From NCBI GenBank assembly GCA_026874595.1, contig CM049322.1, forward strand, positions 3,395,900-3,459,899: a DNA stretch of 64,000 bases, in the 5' to 3' direction. Position 1 is the stretch's first letter; each line of letters starts with the position of its first letter. The position numbers were made by a program, and so were the translations under genes. This DNA comes from Sipunculus nudus. Lineage: Eukaryota; Annelida; Sipuncula; Golfingiida; Sipunculidae. A model generated the notes under the pieces. That model was not told where the DNA came from. It ran no database searches and saw only the letters and a list, made by a program, of their open reading frames with translations. Positions 59,062 through 64,000 of the stretch are shown here, one piece after another.

Positions 59062-62000
59062 TAGTGGCCCATGGGCCATGACGCTCAGCTGAATTCAAGG
59101 AATGTTCAACAATGAGCAAAATGACTGCCAGAGTGCAAACAAATCATGAATTTTGTGAAGAGTCCTTAGAAATGGTTTAATTGGGCTTTTGAACAGAAGA
59201 CAACTTTATTTGAAGGTCTCATAAATAGAATAAAAATGCGTACAAATTTGAAAAAAAATACAGGTAGTGCCACCAGTTAGCAGGAACTGATGATACTCCA
59301 TGCTCAGTATATATCCGATGAATCATTTCTATCAAGGCATTAGTTATTCAGATACTGGAGCTTTTGTTTGTATCAAATTTTTAATTATTCTCGGGGTTAT
59401 TTACGAGCCCTATAACTCGGACAATATGGGTAACAGAGACCTAATTTCAGGTTTCCAAGGAGATTTTTCATTAGTCTCCCTGGATGTCAAGTAAGAAGAT
59501 TCTAGGTTCAGCAGTTACGGTTTGTGCCATGTTAACAGATGACCACTTCATTTGAAGGTTTCATAAATAGAGAAAAAATGCCTAAAAAATTGAAAAAAAT
59601 ACAGGTGGAACCACCAGTGTACAGGAACTGATGAAACACTCCATGATCAATATGCATACTAAGTATCATGGTCATCAGTGCATTAGTTATTCAGATACTG
59701 GAGTTTTTGTATCACATTTTTAACGAGAAAACATTTGCCAAGCGACAATTTGTATCAGCCGAAGTCAGAGTGCGACAGGTGGAGTGAGGGATGGATTGAG
59801 TGGTATGTCACACCACTCCTGAATATAGTCCACTAAAACTCTGAGAAAAGGGCATTAATTTAATCTACAAAAACACCAGGCGCCACCTGTTTGGTTTATG
59901 AGAAAACTGTCCAAGACGGATTGACATGCCAAATTTCAGGCCAATACCTTGAACCATTCCTAAGATATGAGCAATTTTCACCCAAAGCAAATGTACAGAT
60001 GGACACCGCAGGAAAACCATTGCAGATGGCGCCTCCAGTCTTGAGTACAACGTGGAAGAGTCCAAGATATATGGACATGCACAATTTCGGGCCAATACGG
60101 CACACCACTCCTTAGAAAAGAGCAGTAATTTATTCTACGGAAACGGGAAGGTAAGTGGCGCCATCTGTCTGGTTTACGAGAAACTTTCCAAGATGGATGG
60201 ATATGCCAAATTTCAGACCAATACCTTAAACCACTTCGGAGATATGAGTAGTTTCCACTCAAAACACACCTACGGATAGACACTACCGGAAAATGATTGC
60301 AGATGGCACCACCAGTCTTGAGTACAAGATGGAGAAGTCCAAGATCTATGGGTATGCACCATTAAAGGCCAATAGCACCAATCACTCCTGAGAAAAGAGC
60401 AGTCATTTATTCTATGGAAACGGGAAGGTAAGTGGCCCCACCTATCTGGTTTAGGAGAATATTTTCCAAGATGGATGGATATGCCAAATTTCAGACCAAT
60501 ACCTTGAACCACTCCTGAGATATGAACAATTTTTACCAAAAGCAAATATACGGATGGACGCCAGGTGAAAATTATTGCAGATGGCGCCACCAGTCTTGTT
60601 TACGAGATGGAGGTGTCGAGGATCTATGAACACGCACAATTTAACCCAATACATTGAAAAACCACTAAGAAGAACAGATGGCAAATGCACAGATGGATGC
60701 TACGCAAGAAGTATTGTAGGTGGCGCCACCAGTCGCGATTACAAGATGGAAATATCCAAAATCTATGGACATGCAAACTGTCAGCTCAATACATGGAGCC
60801 ACTCCTGAGGCATCGGCTGTTATCTAAAAGACGCCCAGATTCACACTGCACATAAAGGATTGGAGGTGGTGCCACCTGTCTTTCTTATGCATAACTACAT
60901 AGGTGAGGGAACAACTTTGCCGGGATACGGAAAGATAGATCCAAGGGTCTCAGAGGAGTTCTCCAGAAACGAACACAGTTTTTGTATCACAGTTTTAATT
61001 ATTTCCGGGGTACTTACGAGCCCCATAGCACAGAGGATATGGGAAACAGAGACCAAATTTCAGTTTCCCACGAAGACTTTTCTTGGACCTCCCTAGATGT
61101 CAAGTAAGAAGATTCAAGGTCAAGTGGTTACTATTTGTACCCTGTTAACAGATGACAGCTTCTTTGAAAACCTCAAAAATAAAGAAAAAAATCGTAAAAA
61201 TTGGAAAAAATGCAAGTAGCGCCACCAGTTTGCAGGAACTGATGAAGCACTCCGTGATCAATATGCCTGCAAAGAATCATGGGGATCAATGCATTAGTAA
61301 TTCAAATACTGGAGGTTTTGTATCAAATTTTTAATTGTTCTGAGAAGTACTTACTACGAAGGAAATGGGTAACACAGACCTAATTTTATGTTTTCACAGA
61401 GACTTTTCATGGACCTCCCTTGATGTCAAGTTAGAAGAATCCAGGTCCAGCGGTTAAGATTTGTGCCCTGTTAACAGATGACAGCTTCTTTGAAGATCTC
61501 AAAAATAAAGAAAAAAAATCGTAAAAATTGGAAAAAAAATACAGGTGGCGCCACCAGTCTGCAGGAACTGTTGGAACATCCCATGATCAATATTCATGCA
61601 AAGAATTATGGTGATCAATGCAGTAGTTATTCAGATACTTGAGCTTTTGTATCAAATTTTGCATTATTCGGGGGGGGGGGGTACTTTTGGCCCCATAGCT
61701 CAAAGGATATGGGGACCTAATTTCAGGTTTCCAAGGAGACTTTTCATGGACCTCCCTGGATATCAAGTTTGAAGATTCCAGGTCCAGTGGTTAGTATTTC
61801 TGCCCTGTTAACAGATGACAGTTTAATTGCAGGTCTGAAAAAAAAGAGAAAAATATTCGTTATAACTGGAAAAATATAGGTTGCGCAACCATTCTGCAGG
61901 AAGTGATGGAACGTCCCATGATCAATATTCATGCAAAGAATCATGGTGATCAATGCAGTAGTTATTCAGATACTTGAGCTTTTGTATCAAATTTTGCATT

Positions 62001-62238
62001 ATTCTTGGGGATACTTCGGAGCCGCATAGCTCCAAGGATATGGGTAACAGAGATCTAATTTCAGGTTTCAAGGAGATTTTTCATGGACCTCCCAGGATAT
62101 CAAATGAGAAGATTTCAGATCCTGCGGTTACGATTTGTGCCCTGTTAACGGACGGCAAGACGGCCGGACGGCCTGACAGACGACGAACAAAGGGTGATCG
62201 CTAGAGCTCAGATGGCTTTCATACAGCTGAGCTAAAAA
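59062..62238 (-). mobile_element. 3.2-kb internally repetitive AGCTCAGCTGA-family element
   Basis: Minus-strand 5' end at 62238 (TTTTTAGCTCAGCTGTATGA) and 3' end at about 59062 (TTCAGCTGAGCGTCATGGCC, then CATGGGCCACTAG). The interior has two kinds of tandem repeat: a unit of about 330 bp carrying TTATTCAGATACTGGAG and CTGTTAACAGATGACAGCTT (about 59150-59740 and 60960-62150), and a central unit of about 170-250 bp carrying AAGATGGATGGATATGCCAA and CAGATGGCGCCACCAGTCTT (59880-60830). All frames inside are repeat-derived. Confidence 0.8.
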
Positions 62239-62335
62239 CGACCCATAACGTAATAACGGCCCATAATGTAATAAAAAACGGCCCATATTGCATTAACCAT
62301 ACCCTGCACATATTGTAATAATATCGCAGGTGAGT
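62239..62335. repeat. 18-bp minisatellite, right part
   Basis: Units CGACCCATAACGTAATAACG, GGCCCATAATGTAATAA and GGCCCATATTGCATTAAC continue the array seen at 59003-59061. Confidence 0.85.
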
Positions 62336-62578
62336 AAAACGGCCAAAAATTTTATAATTCACACAAATAAGTTTAAGCAATTCAAATATTAATTCAATTG
62401 ACACGAATGTGTAAGTGAACATACAAGTATGAAAAACCACTGGGTTTAAATAACGACTATCTGTTTAAAACAGTGACCAAGCTTACATGAGCGAAATATA
62501 GCCATGATTAAATTTTATCCTTTTGTTTAATCAGTGTTTATATCGGACAATAAAGTATTTAATCAGGAAAACAGGATA

Positions 62579-62579
<1 letters not shown>

Positions 62580-62616
<37 letters not shown>
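62580..62616. repeat. (TA)n tract
   Basis: TA alternation, about 36 bp. Confidence 0.95.
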
Positions 62617-62754
62617 GAACGATTCTAGTATTTTGGCGTCTGTATGAAACCCAACAAAACACGTACTGAATGTAATTTTGATTTGCTGAAAACATTTAAA
62701 TATTTCTCCTGGGAACATTTCTAGAATTTAATTAAGCGCCTGAGTCCATTAAAG

Positions 62755-62756
<2 letters not shown>

Positions 62757-62830
<74 letters not shown>
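62757..62830. repeat. (TA)n tract, longest pure run
   Basis: About 74 bp of uninterrupted TA alternation. Confidence 0.95.
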
Positions 62831-62831
<1 letters not shown>

Positions 62832-63261
62832 CCAAAATGTAAATATTTAATTTATTTTCTTTTTTCTTTTAAAAAGATGAAAATTTAAATTTATTGCGTT
62901 TTCCTCTCTGTATCATTGTGCTCTCAAAACCCCCTTAGATTTATAAATTATAAATGTATAGGTACTGCTGCAATTTGTCCTGTGTCAATCCACGGACTGA
63001 CTGCCATCGAGAAGAATTCGGGGGATCATATTATCTTATATTCTATGGTAAGAAAAACAATCAAAAGTATTTTGGTGCACATATTTGCATAGGTTAAGAT
63101 GTGTTAGGTCAATATATATAAAAGAGCTTTCAACACACGTATATTTGAAGTTAAAACGTGGATGCGTCATTCGTGCGCTTCAAGAGGGACACTGATACAA
63201 TTTAATCTTTAAAAACTAATATTACGTCGGAATAACAATACAACAATTTGAAAATGCCGGT

Positions 63262-63400
63262 TTCTGTGTTCTAGATGTAGCGCACAGGGCTCAGGGCAGG
63301 GAGATGGTGAGTTCAAATCTCAGCCGAGGGTCGGTGAGATTTTTCATGGTCGGCCCCCATCCAGGGTGAGCGCTTTGCAAAATGGCTGTGCCCCACAGCC
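63262..63400 (+). repeat. SINE-like sequence
   Basis: GGGAGATGGTGAGTTCAAAT (B-box-like) preceded by ATGTAGCGCACAGGGCTCAG, followed by CTCAGCCGAGGGTCGGTGAG. Resembles the head of a mollusc-type tRNA SINE; the A-box is poor. Confidence 0.45.
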
Positions 63401-63834
63401 GTGTATCACTCGTGAAGGGCAGCAAACGTCCGTCTGCGAATCCTGTGCTGTTGTCCATTGTGTTTTCTCTGCTTTTTGCATTGTTCCGACTTGCTTGTGT
63501 GTCTGCGTTGGAACCTCACCAAAGAAACTGAATTTTGAGACGACGTCCAAACAGAAGGGGCGGTTCACATGACGACATGACGGGTTCGGCTTCAGAGGTC
63601 CACAACAATATCTTGAGTAAGAATATTAGATTTAATAAAGACATGTCTTTTTAATCGACGAATTTCAGTGATCAACCTTTTTTTATATATTTTAAAATAG
63701 TCATCGACTTATGACTGTTAAGACCGGCTGATAACTGAGTAGTATAACAAGAGAGCACAGTTTGCTCACCAATTATGTGGTTTATGTTACCGCAGTTAAA
63801 TGTTCTGTCATTCTTCAGCGATCTTCGAAATAAG

Positions 63835-63837
<3 letters not shown>

Positions 63838-63881
<44 letters not shown>
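63838..63881. repeat. (TA)n tract
   Basis: TA alternation close to the window end; the final 120 bp show nothing further. Confidence 0.95.
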
Positions 63882-63884
<3 letters not shown>

Positions 63885-64000
63885 CCAGCTTGAGCATTCA
63901 TCTTCTGATGCATTTCTTTAATTTCAATTTTTATTCTTAAAAAATTAATTAATGCCTAGGCGAAAGCTAAATACCTGCTAAGGTCGGTCCATGTGAATTA

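Larger units (their letters stand above)
62336..63260. other. AT-rich DNA with TA tracts only
   Basis: No exons or element ends recognised; includes two TA tracts listed separately. Confidence 0.5.

Noticed and set aside
59891-60690. Several overlapping frames on both strands with cysteine- and tryptophan-rich repeats
   Set aside because: All are translations of the tandem units of the 3.2-kb element; similar frames appear in every unit on both strands.

Overview
Eukaryotic genomic DNA, AT-rich (visibly well below 40% GC), intron-rich and dominated by repeats. The only confidently readable host gene is an animal-type innate immune receptor. The interspersed repeats (elements beginning AGCTCAGCTGA followed by GTCC-type tetranucleotide runs, decayed L1/Tx1-like LINEs, tRNA-derived SINEs, very frequent TA microsatellites) suggest a lophotrochozoan invertebrate, most likely a bivalve mollusc such as a scallop. 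The taxon is inferred from style, not proven by a marker gene.

Region 1 (about 0.05-14.5 kb, minus strand): a five-exon NOD-like receptor gene. Splicing five exons with canonical GT/AG sites gives one frame: start at 14461, CARD split over exons 2 and 3, linker in exon 4, NACHT ATPase and winged-helix region in exon 5. All four junction phases match and the spliced length is exactly 641 codons including the stop. The frame then meets an in-frame TAG at 1126-1124, but stays open for 192 more codons of leucine-rich repeats to 545. The locus therefore encodes either a CARD-NACHT protein of 640 aa, or is a full CARD-NACHT-LRR gene recently broken by one nonsense codon. Its introns hold LINE and SINE debris, copies of the AGCTCAGCTGA family, minisatellites, and an inverted repeat bracketing exon 3.

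Region 2 (14.8-16.2 kb): a decayed LINE ORF1 (coiled-coil type) and a foldback element. 16.2-18.6 kb holds no recognisable gene.

Region 3 (18.69-30.4 kb): a decayed L1/Tx1-like LINE (endonuclease, then RT with a damaged YADD box) split by a nested 4.5-kb block of AGCTCAGCTGA elements. Its 3' end resumes at 25.49 kb, followed by an inverted copy and a tandemly duplicated partial copy of the same family. Some copies carry a fragment resembling a LINE endonuclease.

Region 4 (30.4-43 kb): no recognised genes. It contains TA tracts, a near-perfect hairpin inside a TA tract (33971-34066), and two DNA transposon derivatives with clear terminal inverted repeats (34087-35342 and 38369-39475, the latter pogo/Tigger-like).

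Region 5 (43000-52513): a candidate 9.5-kb DNA transposon with CACTCTAAAAA terminal inverted repeats, TA on both sides, and subterminal arrays of a palindromic GGTTGAAATCAACC motif. It carries a decayed multi-exon minus-strand gene whose first exon and promoter-like upstream region survive near the right end.

Region 6 (52.5-64 kb): a possible terminal exon of an unknown minus-strand gene (about 53.3-53.6 kb), a diverged duplicate of the NLR gene's 3' flank at 57.7-58.0 kb, a 3.2-kb internally repetitive element inserted into an 18-bp minisatellite (59.06-62.24 kb), a SINE-like sequence and more TA tracts.
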